From NCBI GenBank assembly GCA_034509735.1, contig JACGWO010000005.1:18403264-18467263 (forward strand): DNA of 64,000 nt. The letters are read 5' to 3'. The translations under genes were made by a program, and so were the position numbers. This stretch comes from Sesamum alatum. Its lineage: Eukaryota > Streptophyta > Magnoliopsida > Lamiales > Pedaliaceae. Positions 20,649 to 32,576 of this stretch are shown piece by piece. The notes under the pieces were generated by a model. It worked only from the letters and a program-made list of their open reading frames with translations, searched no databases and was not told where the DNA came from. Position 1 is the first letter of the stretch; each line of letters starts with the position of its first letter.

Positions 20649-22533
20649 TCACCGAGAAGCAACCAGACTTTGAGAAATGCCAAATAATTTCGTCCGGCAA
20701 CTGAGCTCGGCAAAGGGGATGGGGAGGATAGCGTTACAGTCTGCATGATCAAATAGTGATTCCACAAAGGGGATATTCCAGTCATGAGTGGAGGAGTTGA
20801 ATAAGTGACAAACCATGGTAGGCGGCGGAAGTGGTTCGAGGTTATTAGACGGTCGGAAGGATGGAGGTTTAGGAAGCCATTGATTGATCCCCAATACACC
20901 AGCGTAACCCGCGCGGGTAATGTCTTTCGATGAGAGGATGCTGCGCCATGTCAGCAAGGGTCTCGTTCCAAGTTGTGCATCAAGAATAGAGGACTTCGAA
21001 TAATATCGGGCACGAAGAACTTGGCTGACTAAGGCGTCCGGCATTGTAAGGAGACGCCAAACCTGCTTGGCGAGCATGGCACTGTTAAATGAATGTAGAT
21101 CCCTCAATCCATGTCCGCCTTGCTGTTTGGATGTGCATAATTTCTCCCAGGAGAGCCAATGTATCTTCCTGTTACCGGCCGAATTCCACCAGAAATTAGC
21201 AACCATTCCTTCGCTCTCACGAATGATACCTTGAGTAGCCAGAAAACTCCCACAGTGTATGTCGGAATTGCTTGGATAACTGCCTTGATGACAATTTCCT
21301 TTCCAACTTGTGAAGTTGCTTGTCGGTCCAAGTGTTGAGTTTCTGCCAGATATGGTCTTGAATGGAGTCAAAGGTTGTCTTCTTGGATCATCCCACCACA
21401 GACGGGAGTCCCAAATATTTCTCATGTCGTTCAGCCCTTCTGATGCCAAGTCCTTCGAAAATAGTGTCCATAGCTTGTGCCGTCATAATATTGCTAAAAC
21501 CACCACGGATTTATTAAAGTCAATCAGTTGGCCTGAGGCTTTACCGTAAAGCTGAAAGATAGAATTTATATAATGCATGGCCTCGGAAGTGGCCTCAGAG
21601 CAAATAAGAGTATCATCAACGAATAACAAATGAGAGATGCTAGGATCACCTCGACATATATGAATACCCTGCAATTGGCCGGCCAATTCAGCCCTAGCGA
21701 TCAACGAGCTTAGGACTTCTGTGCATAGTAAAAAGAGGTATGGTGAAAGCGGGTCTCCCAGCCGAAGTCTCCTTTCTGGCGTAATAAGGCTGAACTTTTT
21801 GCCACTTAACATTATAGAGTACGAAACAGAGGTAACACAAAGCATGATAAGCTGAATAAAGTGATCGTAAAAACCTAGTTTAGAAAGTACCTGCCGGAGA
21901 AAACTCCACTCGACTTTGTCATACACCTTGCTTATGTCCAATTTGAGCGCCATGTGACCTTTCTTACCCCAACTTTTGTTCTTAAGAAAATGGTTAATCT
22001 CATACACAATCAAAACAATATCGGTAATTAAACGTCCAGGAATGAAAGCAAATCGCGTAGGGGCAACAATCTTATCAAGCAAGGGTTTTAGTCTATTAGC
22101 AATGCATTTAGTAGTTATACACATAATGAGATTGCAGAGGCTAATAGGTCAAAAATGGGTAATCAGTTCCGGTTTTTTGCATTTTGGAAGAAGGACAATA
22201 TGGCTAAAATGCAAATGAGGTTCCAAAATACGATGATTCATGTCTGAATCCACCATGGATGAGTGTGCTTCAACCCCCATTTCAAATTATTGATCGACGA
22301 CTCGACAACACTAAACACCCGACCAAAATACTCCGAAATATGATGGTCAAGCTCCGCTCTTTCTTCAATCCACCTTCTGGCAGAATTTTTTAATTCCCTA
22401 ATCTGATTCCTTCTAAAGGTCTGATTTACATGGGAATGGAAGAAGTGTGTATTGCGACCACCTTCTTTAAGCCAATGAGATTTGCCCTTTTGTTTCCATA
22501 AAGAAGGATATTTCTTGATTCGAAAACGTAAGG
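20649..22533 (-). pseudogene. LINE reverse transcriptase (L1c)
   Basis: Minus-strand RT of the same LINE. It starts within the pre-RT linker (HWLKEGGRNTHFFHSHVNQTF, about 22480-22420). RFAFIPGRLITDIVLIVYEINHFL, LKLDISKVYDKVEWSFLRQVLSKLGF and LLFVDDTLI (codons at 21612-21623) follow. The usual RQGDPLSP motif reads RLGDPLSP and FADD reads FVDD, so two key positions are changed. After frame changes near 21480 and 21300 the thumb/C-terminal part reads GGHGLRDLHSFNSAMLAKQVWRLL and TWRSILSSKDI. The left part joins the zf-RVT feature. Confidence 0.88.
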
Positions 22534-23720
22534 GTACGTTTGACTATCAATGTGACAGTACCTTTGAAACGTGCTTTGCGGCTCCAGTCCGAGGCAGAGG
22601 AGCACATGATTGTCAAATTCCCGTACAAATGTCGTCCTAATTCTGGAATCTGTGTGGGAAATTAGGTCATATTAGTCGCTTCTATGATCTCCGTTTCCAG
22701 GACCATTTTGTTGTTCCAGGGGCCAACTTTCTTTTTGGTGCTTGGCTGCGTGCGTCAGGTCCGATGCCGAGGGTGGGGGCTTCTTCGGATTCAGCTCGCC
22801 AGACCTATGTTTGGAATTCTCATAGACCGGCGGGGAGCGTTTGTGAACAGTTACAGGGGCACAAATTTTTAGTTCTTCCCGATCATCTTCAGCTATGTCT
22901 GGTGATTCTCCGACCGCGGTGCGTAATCCCAATTAGTTACGATGGTAGGCTGATGATTTCGGGCTTGCTAGTGGGCAGTGGTTTTTTCAGTTATTGGATG
23001 AGGATTTCGAAGTTTCTAGCTTGGGCCGCGGAGTTATTATGAAATTGGGCCTAGGTCGTGGGCTATCCCTGGACTCGGGTGACTTGGGCCTTTCTTCTCC
23101 TAGCCCACTTCACCTAGCTTATTCTTTGGACCTTTCTGGGCCGGTCATGTTGGACTATTGAAGCCCCACTCGAGCGAAAGGCATCTCTCTGAACCCTCGT
23201 TTTGAATTTGTGTTGCCGGCGGTCTCGTAGAGTTTCCATCAGGTAATGGACGTTGGGACGAATGTATGTCTTTCTTCCTCTTCGCCGGCATTGGTTGATG
23301 TCCAGGTGTTTCATCAACTTCCCTCCCCTTCTGAGGTCGCAACTGGTGGTCTGGTGGGTGGTCCTGGGTGGCGTGGTAGGGGCCGTGGTTGGTCGCTACG
23401 TTAGGGGCTTCAGGGAATGGGTCTAAGTGCTAAGTAGATCTTACCGAAATCGTTTAATGTGGTTATGTCATTTCGACCGAACAAACGACAGTTCTTGTCT
23501 TCTGATTTCGAGGCTTCTCCTTGTTCATCGCCGGAGGTTACTCAGCAACCACGCCACGCCAACCCCATACGTCGATGCCACCTAGGCCCCTCGTGCACGG
23601 TACATGATATGGGCTCTTACTTTGGCTGGGGGATTCAAAATCCGTAAGTTTCCTTGTAGGCCTACGAGGCTCTCTTAGATTTGGGCCTTCTTGGAACCGG
23701 GTCCCTTAGGTGGATTAATT
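22534..23720 (+). pseudogene. Inverted LINE ORF1 to endonuclease start (L1c 5' part)
   Basis: From 22534 the coding strand switches. VTVPLKRALRLQSEAEEHMIVKFPYKCRP is the end of the DUF4283 region, followed by a damaged zinc knuckle with ICV..GH.SRF and FGAWLRASGPMPRVG (about 22730-22770). ORF1 tail remnants follow. Near 23605-23640 an out-of-frame remnant of the endonuclease start appears (an SWNCRG-like stretch ending IQNP). The order is ORF1 then endonuclease on +, abutting the minus RT head to head at 22533/22534. Confidence 0.65.
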
Positions 23721-24348
23721 TTCTAAGGGCACATCCTGCCAGACTCCTTTGATGCTCTACTCAGACTAGGCTCTTTGGGGGCACCCTAGGTACTTACTCG
23801 AAGTGGGCCACTTGGGACACCTTAGGCCTTGCATTCCCTTGGATTTCTTGTGATCTCCTTCTTCATTTTTGAACCACTTGGGCTTCTTTGAGCCAAAGCA
23901 TTTTTATGGGCATCAATTTGAAACTTGAAAACTTATTTTTCAAATTTTATGTGTAACAATTTTTTTTAGTTTCTTGTTAGGCTCTATGAACAAGGCCATA
24001 AAGATGTTTGTGGAGACTCTCTATTCACTTTTAAGTAATATATGAGAATTTTTTCTTTGCTAATCATTTGTCATGCACTTTAAGTACATATATTATTGTA
24101 TGTCATTGACAAAGATCTTAGACCATACAAACCAATGAAGTTGGCTTGTGCATTTGATAGAAACCATGAAATCAATTTTCGAGGGTTGGTCTCAAATGTT
24201 CCAAATCGACAATCCTCAAGGGTTCTATGGGGACTTGCACTAATTGAAGCATTACAATCAGTGTTGGGGTTTCACTGGCGACAAGGATATGATGTCTATG
24301 CAATTTAATGGGTGCTTGACAAGGGGTTGCCATGTTCACTGAAATGTC
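23721..24348. other. Unassigned segment
   Basis: No recognisable element. A 70-codon + frame at 24096-24308 (contains DLRPYKPMKLACAF and LGFHWRQGYDVYAI) resembles nothing I can name and has no upstream signals. I treat it as non-coding. The segment ends at the LTR C start; ATGTC (24344-24348) is its candidate target duplication, whose partner is not visible. Confidence 0.35.
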
Positions 24349-25268
24349 TGTTAGAATAGCTGATTGAAAAGCCAATTAGGCTAGGCTTTTATAATCCATT
24401 TATGACAATTTCGATGTCATGTAATTTTCATATGTTGAATAAGAGTGATATTTTTCTTTGAGAATTGTACTTTGTTGTGTTCACTCATTTCTGTTGATTG
24501 TTTATAACTGCACAACAAAGCCCACAGACTGGATATGTGAGTCCAAGAAGTCGGACTATGCATAGATTGGCGGCCATGAAACCACTTCTGTGGATCGGTC
24601 TGAAACACTTCAAGTTGAGTACCTCAAGATTGGGTATCGATGATTCAAAAGAGATTTGCATTAAGCATTGTAGCTGAGTTTCATCAGCAGGACGTGGGTT
24701 GTCTATGCGGTCTTAGCGGGTTGGTTGGCTGACTGAGGTGACTCATGGGAACCGTCACATGGAAGCCTGTGGGGGCTTGGTCGGTATGATTAGTAATCCC
24801 GGCTCTGATAGTACGAGATTAGTCCTCGAACTTGAGGAACGACTACAGTCACATGCACATGATGCTTGTATCTTAGGTTTGGCGAGCAGCTTCTGTGTCT
24901 ATAGACATGGTCGTTATAAGTCCTGTCTAGTTCAACCAAAGTGTGTAGTGAGGACGGTGCATTCCTAGATAGAATCTGTCTCCAATCAATGAGTTGACAG
25001 TAGCATCTCAGATACACTCTAGACCCGTGTATGCTTAGAATTTGTGACCACAGTGACTGAATAGTGCGATGGGATCCCCGTCACATTTCAGTAGGGTAAA
25101 CGAGGGTCTCGAGCCTTATGTATATTTGCCTAGTCCAAGATGGGAACCGACGCCCAATTTCATGCCCTAGACTACGGCCGGGAGACAGTAGATGGAAGGA
25201 CCATACTCGTATGTACTTGGGAGCATAAATGTTCATGCCGTATTTTCACCTAGTCTCTAGTGCCATAC
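24349..25268 (+). mobile_element. Copia LTR C, 5' part only
   Basis: A diverged + strand member of the copia LTR family. It starts TGTTAGAATAGCTGATTG and keeps the landmarks of the C1/X LTRs in order: GTTTATAACTGCACAACAAAGCCCA-like sequence near 24500, GACTGAGGTGACTC (about 24733), TGACTTGAGG-like sequence (about 24828) and CACCTAGTCTCTAGTGCCAT (25247-25266). It is cut at 25268 by minus LTR B. Its remainder is not in the window. It is the most diverged copy, so probably among the oldest. Confidence 0.8.
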
Positions 25269-27124
25269 TGAAGGACAAGCGGATCAGCCCGGGAGCGCGA
25301 GCGGAAGCGAGAAAGCGAGAAATGTGCGTAAATTTAAATCAAATTCAAAATACGCGAATTCCAAGAGGTGTACCCTTGGGTGCTCAACCGGGCGTTCGAT
25401 ATAGGATGTGTAAATATTGAAAACATATATTTAAAACACATAGGGCATAGATATATAAATGAAATCAATCAAAGCGTAATAAACCGTTACCTTTGATTAT
25501 TTAGCGTATGCTCCCGGCTACTAGCGTTGTTCCTTCTCCGGAATGCTCACGAAATCCAAACGTATGGATTCTCCAAAGGTGATCCATACCACACCGGAAG
25601 AAACACACGTTCTTCTTGCTAGAAAAGAACGGGTTTAGGAAGAAATCGGTTTAAGAGAAGAACACTATGAATTAGTGTTCTCTTAAACTTACTTTGTTCT
25701 TCTTCTTGATTCAAAATCAAGTGAAGAACACAAGTGTGAGAGAGAGGGAGAGAGCACGAAATTTTGAGAGAGAGGAGAGGATTTTTGTCGTCTCTTTTTC
25801 CTAGAAAAAGATGAATAATGAATCACTTATGCTTGGTGTTGTATATTCTAATATATATACATAATTAATGTGATTATTGGAATGTGTCTAGGTTCATCCA
25901 AGGATGTCTAGATTCATTCCAATCAATCACCATCAATTCTTCAATCAAGCCTACCAAAATTTATGGTATGATCAAATCATACCAAAAGGGAAGAGCTTGA
26001 TTGGAGTTGATCTGTCTCTTTCCAAAAGAGACAAGTCAACATACCACCTAGCATAAAACATGGCTGATTTTGCTTCCTCCAAGGGAGCGTGTCGGCCATG
26101 TTTAATTAAGGAAAGAAGTCCAACTTCTTCCCATTCCAAATTAGGAATTATTTCTCCTCTCAGGTATAATTTAACGGACCGGGTTTTATCGTAATCCAAT
26201 TACGACGAACCCAATATTAAATCCAATTTAATGTCCAGTTAAATTATTCCTGTTGATCTTTTTAATCCAATTAAAAAGATCCAACGTCTCAACATCTCAA
26301 CTTTCCATATTTAATCGAAAATCTAATTTACCGATTAAATGAAAGCCCGATACAATATCGGCCCGTCCATCCAATGGACTTTCCCTTAAGTAATCCAATT
26401 ACTTATTTTATCCTTCGAGATTGACTCCAAGTCGATCTCTCAACCTCCTCGGTGATTTGTGTGTGACCCTTTAGGTTCACCCTCAGCTAGACTTGGGCCC
26501 GTGTCCCACAAGGGCCCGTTACCATGGGTGGCCGTCTAGCAACGGTCCATGGCACTAGAGACTAGGTGAATTGGCGTGAACATTTAGGCGCCGATTCTGT
26601 ACGGGTACGATCCTTCCATCTACCGTCTCCCGGCCTTAGTCTAGGGTATGGAATTGGGCGTTGGTTCCCATCCTTGACTAGGCATCTATGCTTAATACTC
26701 GAGACCACGTATGCTTCATTGCGTCGACACAGGAAACCATTCCCTGTTCGACAAACCACTGTGGCCACAGCTTCAAACAGCATGAACGTGTCTCTGAGTG
26801 CATAGGAGATACCTCTGTCACATACTGACAGGGGACGGATCCTCTTCTTGGAATCCACCGTCCTTGCTACACATTCCGACTGCACTGGACAAGGCTTATG
26901 ATAATCATCTTACAGAATGATTACCTCTCGCCAGATCCAAGATACAGCCGTCCTGTGCACGCGACTGCCATGATCCCTCAAGTTTTGAGGATTACTCCCG
27001 TACTATCGGAACCGGGGAAAACCAATCATACCGACCAAGCCTCCAAGGCTTCCATATGATGATCCCCGCGAGTCAGTCTAGTCGACTCGACCCCAGTCAA
27101 CCAACCCATCAAGATCGTGTAGGC
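25269..27124 (-). mobile_element. Copia LTR B, left part (minus)
   Basis: A minus-oriented LTR beginning TGAAGGACAAGCGGATCAGC on the + strand (its 3' end in its own sense). It closely matches the Z LTR at 56910-59136. It is interrupted at 27124 by element M1; the TAGGC at 27120-27124 is duplicated at 36737-36741, where LTR B resumes. Inverted repeats with loop CCA lie at 26189-26205, 26216-26232, 26255-26281 (12-bp arms), 26365-26379, 26387-26405 and 26417-26439. CATAC (25264-25268) is its likely left duplication. Confidence 0.88.
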
Positions 27125-29346
27125 TGAAAGAATCGGGTACGGCCCGGGAACGCAACGGAAGCGTAAAAAAACGTTAATTTAAAGCATAAATTTAAACGGG
27201 TTCAAAGGGGTGTTCCCTTTGAAGTTCCCGGGCGTTCGGTGTTTGTCAAAGCATAAAATAAAGAGGAGAAGAATGCTGGACATATGGCTAAAGGAAGTAA
27301 ACAAAAGATACATGAAAACATAAAGAAAACCAACCTTATGTTCGTTGCACGTAGAACCGGTTTGTTTCTAGCGTTGTTCCCTTTCCGTTTCTCCTTCCGT
27401 TCACTTGAGGATCCAAATTAGAATCCCTCTAATTTGTCCACACCACACTATGGAATGTATATCTCTAATCTATTGCTAGATAGAAGTAGAGAAAAGAAGA
27501 AGAAAAAACAATCCAAAAACAACACTATTGATTAGTGCTTTTTGGAATGTTTTAGTTCAAACCTTTCCAAAAGGTATGAACACAAAAAGGAGAAATTTTC
27601 AGAGGTTTTTGGAGAGTTTCTTGATGGAAATTTCGTGCAAGACATAGCATCCAAGTTATGTGAATGGTTTTGTGTAAGTAGAGTTGTTGAATTCAAAATT
27701 CAACTTCTCTTGTCAACTTCCAAAGTAACCTACATACACACACCATTATCTACATAACCATGCACCATTATAGCAAATAAAACCACCCACAAAATCATAC
27801 AAAGGCTGGTCACATGTGCCTCACATGTGGAAGATTTTAATTCTTCCTTCATTTGCTATAAATTGAATTTTTCCATGGACTAGGACTACTAGTCTTAGAC
27901 TTTTATTTAATCTAATTAAATTAAGTCCAAACAAAGTCCATTGGGCATTAATTAATCCAATTAATCTCAATCTAATTGATGCCCATAAGTTTATTTAATC
28001 CAATTAAATAAACATAAGTCCGAACTCTAATTAATTGATCCAATCAATTAATTAATCGAAACCCGATAAATTAATCCAATTAATTTAAAGGTTCTAAGTC
28101 CAAAAATTAACTAATCCAATTAATTAATTCTTGGACCATCCATCAAATGGATTTCCCAATAAATGATCCAATCATTTATTTTTCTCCTTGAATTAATTTA
28201 ATCCAATTAAATTAATTCGCTTCTTCTAGAATTAATTCCAAATTAATTCTACCAATTCCATAGTGATTTGTGTGTGACTCTTTAGGTTCACCCTCAGCTA
28301 GACTTGGGCTTGTGTCCAACACAATTGGTTAAATCCAATTTAATTAACTATTTTCCAATTAACCATTAATCGGAAAACGCCCGTCACCATGGGTGGCCGT
28401 CTAGCAACGGTCCATGGCACTAGAGACTAGGTGAATGTTGGCGTGAACATTTAGGCTCTCGATTACCATACGAGTACGGTCCTTCCATCATCCGTCTCCC
28501 GGTCTAAGTCTAGGGCATGGAATTTGGCGTCGGTTCCCATCCTGGACTAGACAACTATGCTCAATAACTCGAGACGCGTTTGCTCTATTGATCGACGTAG
28601 GAAACCATTCCCTACTCGACCAATCGCTGTGGCCACAGACTTAAAGAGCTTAAACCATCTCAGAGCGCATAGGAGACTCGACTGTCAAATACTGACAGGT
28701 GACGGATCCTATCTTGGAATCCACCGTCCTCAATACATATTCCGACTGCACTGGATGAGGCTTATGATGAACGTATCCCAGATCGGGCATCTCTTGCCAG
28801 ACCCTAGATACAACCTTCATATGCATGTGACTGCCATGATTCCTCAAGTCCGAGGACTAATCTCGTACTATCGGAGCCGAGAATTCCAGTCATACCGACT
28901 AAGCCTCCAAGGCTTCCATATGACGATTCCCGCGAGTCAGTTCAGTCAGCTAACACCCACGTCAACTAACCCACTAATATTGCATAGACGTCCAACGTCT
29001 GTCGCCGATGAAACACGGCACTCATCCAATGAATGCAATCCTTAGTGCAAGTCTCTGTAGGACCCTCGATGCCCTGTCTCGAGGTCCTCGACTTGGAACA
29101 TTCCAGACCAACGCTCAGAAGTTGGTTTCATAGCTGCCATCCAATGCGCAGCCCAACTACATGGGTTATACAATTGGTCTGTGGGCATTTGTTGTGACGT
29201 TAAAACATCGTTTAACGTAATCAGTAAGCACAACAAACACATAGTGCCACGGATGAATACTTACTATATTCATCAAGTCAATAAAGATTGCTAAATAGTA
29301 CCCAAAACCGCCAATCCAATTGGCTTTCTGGTCACCTATTCTAACA
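27125..29346 (-). mobile_element. M1 3' LTR (2,222 bp)
   Basis: Runs from TGAAAGAATCGGGTACGG to ACCTATTCTAACA on the + strand. Upstream of the promoter in its own sense, at 27905-28365 on +, it carries a dense series of inverted repeats with loop CCA: 27989-28013 (11-bp arms), 28028-28054 (12), 28067-28087 (9), 28158-28180 (10), 28190-28218 (13) and 28227-28251 (11). A more GC-rich one is at 28986-29000 (AGACGT, loop CCA). The 162-codon + frame at 28557-29045 lies antisense in the LTR and is broken in the other copy. Confidence 0.93.
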
Positions 29347-30450
29347 ATCTCCCACTTGACCTAAAGCCAATCACCCATGTTGCTCAGACTTATCTGAGCA
29401 TGAGTAATCTGCGATATCCGGCTCGGTCTCACGGGTCTACCTTATTTCTGCCAAGATGATGCGGTCCAACCGCACGTCACCTCTTCATACCATTGCTCCA
29501 AGCAGATGGTACTGTCTAAGAATTTTCCTGGATCCATGATGAGATCTCGGTCCTATAGCTTGCGCTACAGCCATGTTGTTATCCTCCAAGGTAACTACTG
29601 GCTAGCACGTGCTAGGCACCACACCCAACCATTGGATGTAGTTTTTCATCCAAACCACTCTCCGGAGCAACTTCTAAAGTTGCCATACATTCAACTTTCA
29701 TGGTCCGTCGTGGTGTCCCGCTTGAAACCTTTCCAAGCCACCACCTTACCATTAAGCCTGAATATATGTTCATAATGAGACTAGATATTATTCACATGAT
29801 CCTGGAAGCTAGTATCGCTATAGCCTTCCAGAATCAACTCTCCATTGAACTTGCATCAAGAACACTTCTTTAATCCTTATTCAGGTATAAAAGACTGTTC
29901 TCAACAGCAGTCTACTGCCTCCTCGGTACACACCTGATTTCTGTCGTTATGCCGAAAGCATACACAACATCAGGTCCAATGCACCATACAACATACCCAT
30001 GTTGCCTACGGCAAAGACGTAGGGGATGTCAAACATCTAAGCTTCCTCATCAGTCAACCTGACTGAGTCTTGGACAGCTTAACCCTATATATAGGAATCC
30101 AATTCCTTTCATGGAGAATTGCGTGAACAACGTCTGTGTTTCAGTGTTTCCTAACATCTTAAATTCATTCCAAAGGAATAAGACGTTACACACTTAAACA
30201 CTAGGAACACAACTAAACTCCCACTGACCCTCAAAGCTCGTTACTGATCGAGTCATACCCCACATGAACTCATCAAAACGAATATTCCAGTTACATAGAG
30301 TTTCCAACCTAGTTTGATTTCCATGTCGAATTCCATGGCTCCAAGCCATTGATTCAATCCAATGTCCAACATTGCTTCTCCTTATGTCTTTTGGATTATA
30401 ATCCAATTGACAGGACTGACCCAGAAACCTGTACCTCTCAGGTATCTAGG
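29347..30450 (-). pseudogene. M1 RT and RNase H remnants
   Basis: Only scattered pieces of the copia RT/RNase H survive. NWNIRFDEF...GYD-like sequence lies near 30290-30240 (counterpart of RSWNIRFDEVIRGYDF), followed by the stretch corresponding to the YVDD neighbourhood, but with deletions that remove the catalytic motif. Traces of the tail with TTL.. and SDA-like sequence lie at 29500-29900. No frame exceeds about 70 codons. The polypurine tract is the inverted GTCAAGTGGGAGAT at about 29348-29362. Confidence 0.65.
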
Positions 30451-31315
30451 ATATTCTGGTCATCCTTAGGAGGACTGGAATATAGTCAGTAGGAAAACTT
30501 GATTACAAATGATGTTTGCTATATCATACTGAGGTGTCGCTCTACTTGATTCCTCAAGGAGCTACTCCTTACACCGGTTATCCTTTGAAATCCAATTTCC
30601 CTTAGGACAACACATGAACCTGCGCAGACCTAGTTTGCCTCCCACTAGTCCCTTGACGTATGCAAGACCATCCTACATACTCAAGTACTTTGTAAGATAC
30701 AGGCTTGCCATGCCATATCCAATATGGCGTCTGGGCCACGATCTTTAGAAAGTTCCATGTTTTACAACTTGGCCACTGTCTTAAGAACACGCCCAGATAG
30801 GCCAAGGTAGTTCAGTGAAAACACCGATCGAACCATGTCCAACAAGGTTCGATTCCTCCTTTATCAGAGACGCCGTTCAATTGTGGCGTTCCAGGAAGAA
30901 TTCCACTGAGTGAGAATTCCATTCCCATTTAGATACATCAAGAGCTCACACTAAATACACACCACTCGATCCAATCGAAGGTTAATTTTGCAACCAGTTT
31001 GATTCCCACTTCAAATCTAATTCCCTGAGCCTTCCAAAGGCCCTTAGACTTGTGAACCCTCTACTGGTCTTGTGTACTCAGTGACCCACAGATGTCTGAC
31101 TGGATCCAATCCAACAGACCACTAGCAAGCATACTTTGTCCTACAAAGAGCTTCTTGGCCATCTTCCTGCTCAGGAAGGACTTGCAAGCTAGCAGGCTCA
31201 AATTGTCTATTTCTAGACTCCTTGAATCTACTAACCTCCTTATCCTATCTAGAGGAATATGACCTAGCTTTGCATGCCAAATCTGTGAGTTTATCTTGAT
31301 TATCCATTTCATCAT
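30451..31315 (-). pseudogene. M1 integrase remnant
   Basis: From 31315 the minus frame reads IWHAKLGHIPLDRIRRLVDSRSLEIDN, then LFVGQSMLASGLLDWIQSDICGSLSTQ: the integrase zinc-binding end and first catalytic region, with W/S replacing consensus residues around the first Asp. About 30 codons after STQ are deleted. Further on, RNRTLLDMVRS and TPYEIWHGKPASY counterparts (about 30860 and 30725) are out of frame with each other. Confidence 0.75.
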
Positions 31316-31559
31316 TTGTTTTGAGCATTCATAATCTAATTATGGGATAGTATTGAAACAATTATGCAAACAACCTAGCAGACAAGAATATTCATTCTTT
31401 GTCAAATAAAAGAAGCTTTCATTGATCAAAAACATGTAATCCTTATTGTCCAACAATAGAAAAACATAATTTGATCATGCTAGGTTACATAATTGTGACC
31501 TATCAACTCTATCCTAACATGATCACTGGCTAAGCCTAATTGGTCCCATAGCAATTGCA

Positions 31560-32576
31560 GCAACAACCTAGCCATTGCCTAGCTTTAGAACCATCTCCGT
31601 CTTAAGCCTTCTACTCCTTCCCATTTCCTGCAAACCATTTGCAGATATGAGCTCTACAACTGGTATCCAATACCCAAGAAGTAGAATAGTAATCATGTTA
31701 AAGCTCAAATCAAAATGTACCTTGGTTGGAGAGGAGTTTAGGACACTCCCTCTTCCAATGCCCTTTTTCACGACAATATATGCAAACATCTTTTGCAATC
31801 CTTGACTGCCGAACCGCCTTCCTCTTTCCTTTGCCCATGCCCAGCATGGCAACAGGAGCGCTCTGTGCGCTTGCAGCGGCTGATTCTGTCTTACCCTTCT
31901 TCCTTCTCCAGCGTCCGGCCCCTTTGCCTTTCGCTCTTGAGGTCGAAGCCTCCCCAACCAATACCGACGGCGCAGACTTTTCAATCGTTGCCTCGTACTG
32001 GACCAACATGTTTATCAACTCATGAAGGTCTTTTTCAAGCCCATTCATGTTATAGTTCACGATAAACGGGTCAAAAGAGGGAGGAAGAGACTGAAGGATC
32101 ACGTCGATGTACGTTTCTTTTTCAAGATCAGCTCGGAGGTCTTTGAGCTTCTCCACTAGGGATAGCATCAATCACTCCATGCTGGTGTACAGAAAACCCT
32201 TCTGTCATCTTAGCTCCGAAAAATGCCTTCGTCGCAGCATATCTAATATGCTGGTCCGGTACCGCATAAACGTCTTTCATGCGGAGCATTATCGAGCTGA
32301 CATCATCCAGCCGATCATACTGTTTCTGGATCTCATTAGTCATGGATTCCAGTATGATGCTGCGGACCTTGCGGTTGTCCTCCTGCCATTCATTGAACGT
32401 CAAACGCTCTTCTGACGAGGACCCCTCCGGCAAGACCCGAGGAAGTGGCTTATCCAGAACGTAAGCCTAGTTTTTTCAAAATCTAGGACAATCCTCAGAT
32501 TTCGCAGCCAATCGTTATAGTTTGTTCCGTCAAATTTATTAGTCTCAAAAATTACAGCGAGCGGATTCTTAGACAT
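31560..32576 (-). pseudogene. M1 gag and protease remnant
   Basis: Gag begins at the ATG read on the minus strand at 32576 (MSKNPLAVIFETNKFDGTNYNDWL). It is broken near 32490, resumes with LPEGSSSEERLTFNEW and SIILESMTNEIQKQYDRLDD, and ends with the zinc knuckle CIYCREKGHWKRECP (about 31790-31745). The protease WVLDTGCGAHIC counterpart survives only across a frameshift (about 31690-31650). The order matches X, Y and Z. Confidence 0.85.

Noticed and set aside
28557..29045. 162-codon + frame inside the M1 LTR
   Set aside because: Antisense to the LTR, shared with every LTR copy as noncoding sequence, and broken by a one-base indel in the partner LTR (35945-36217).
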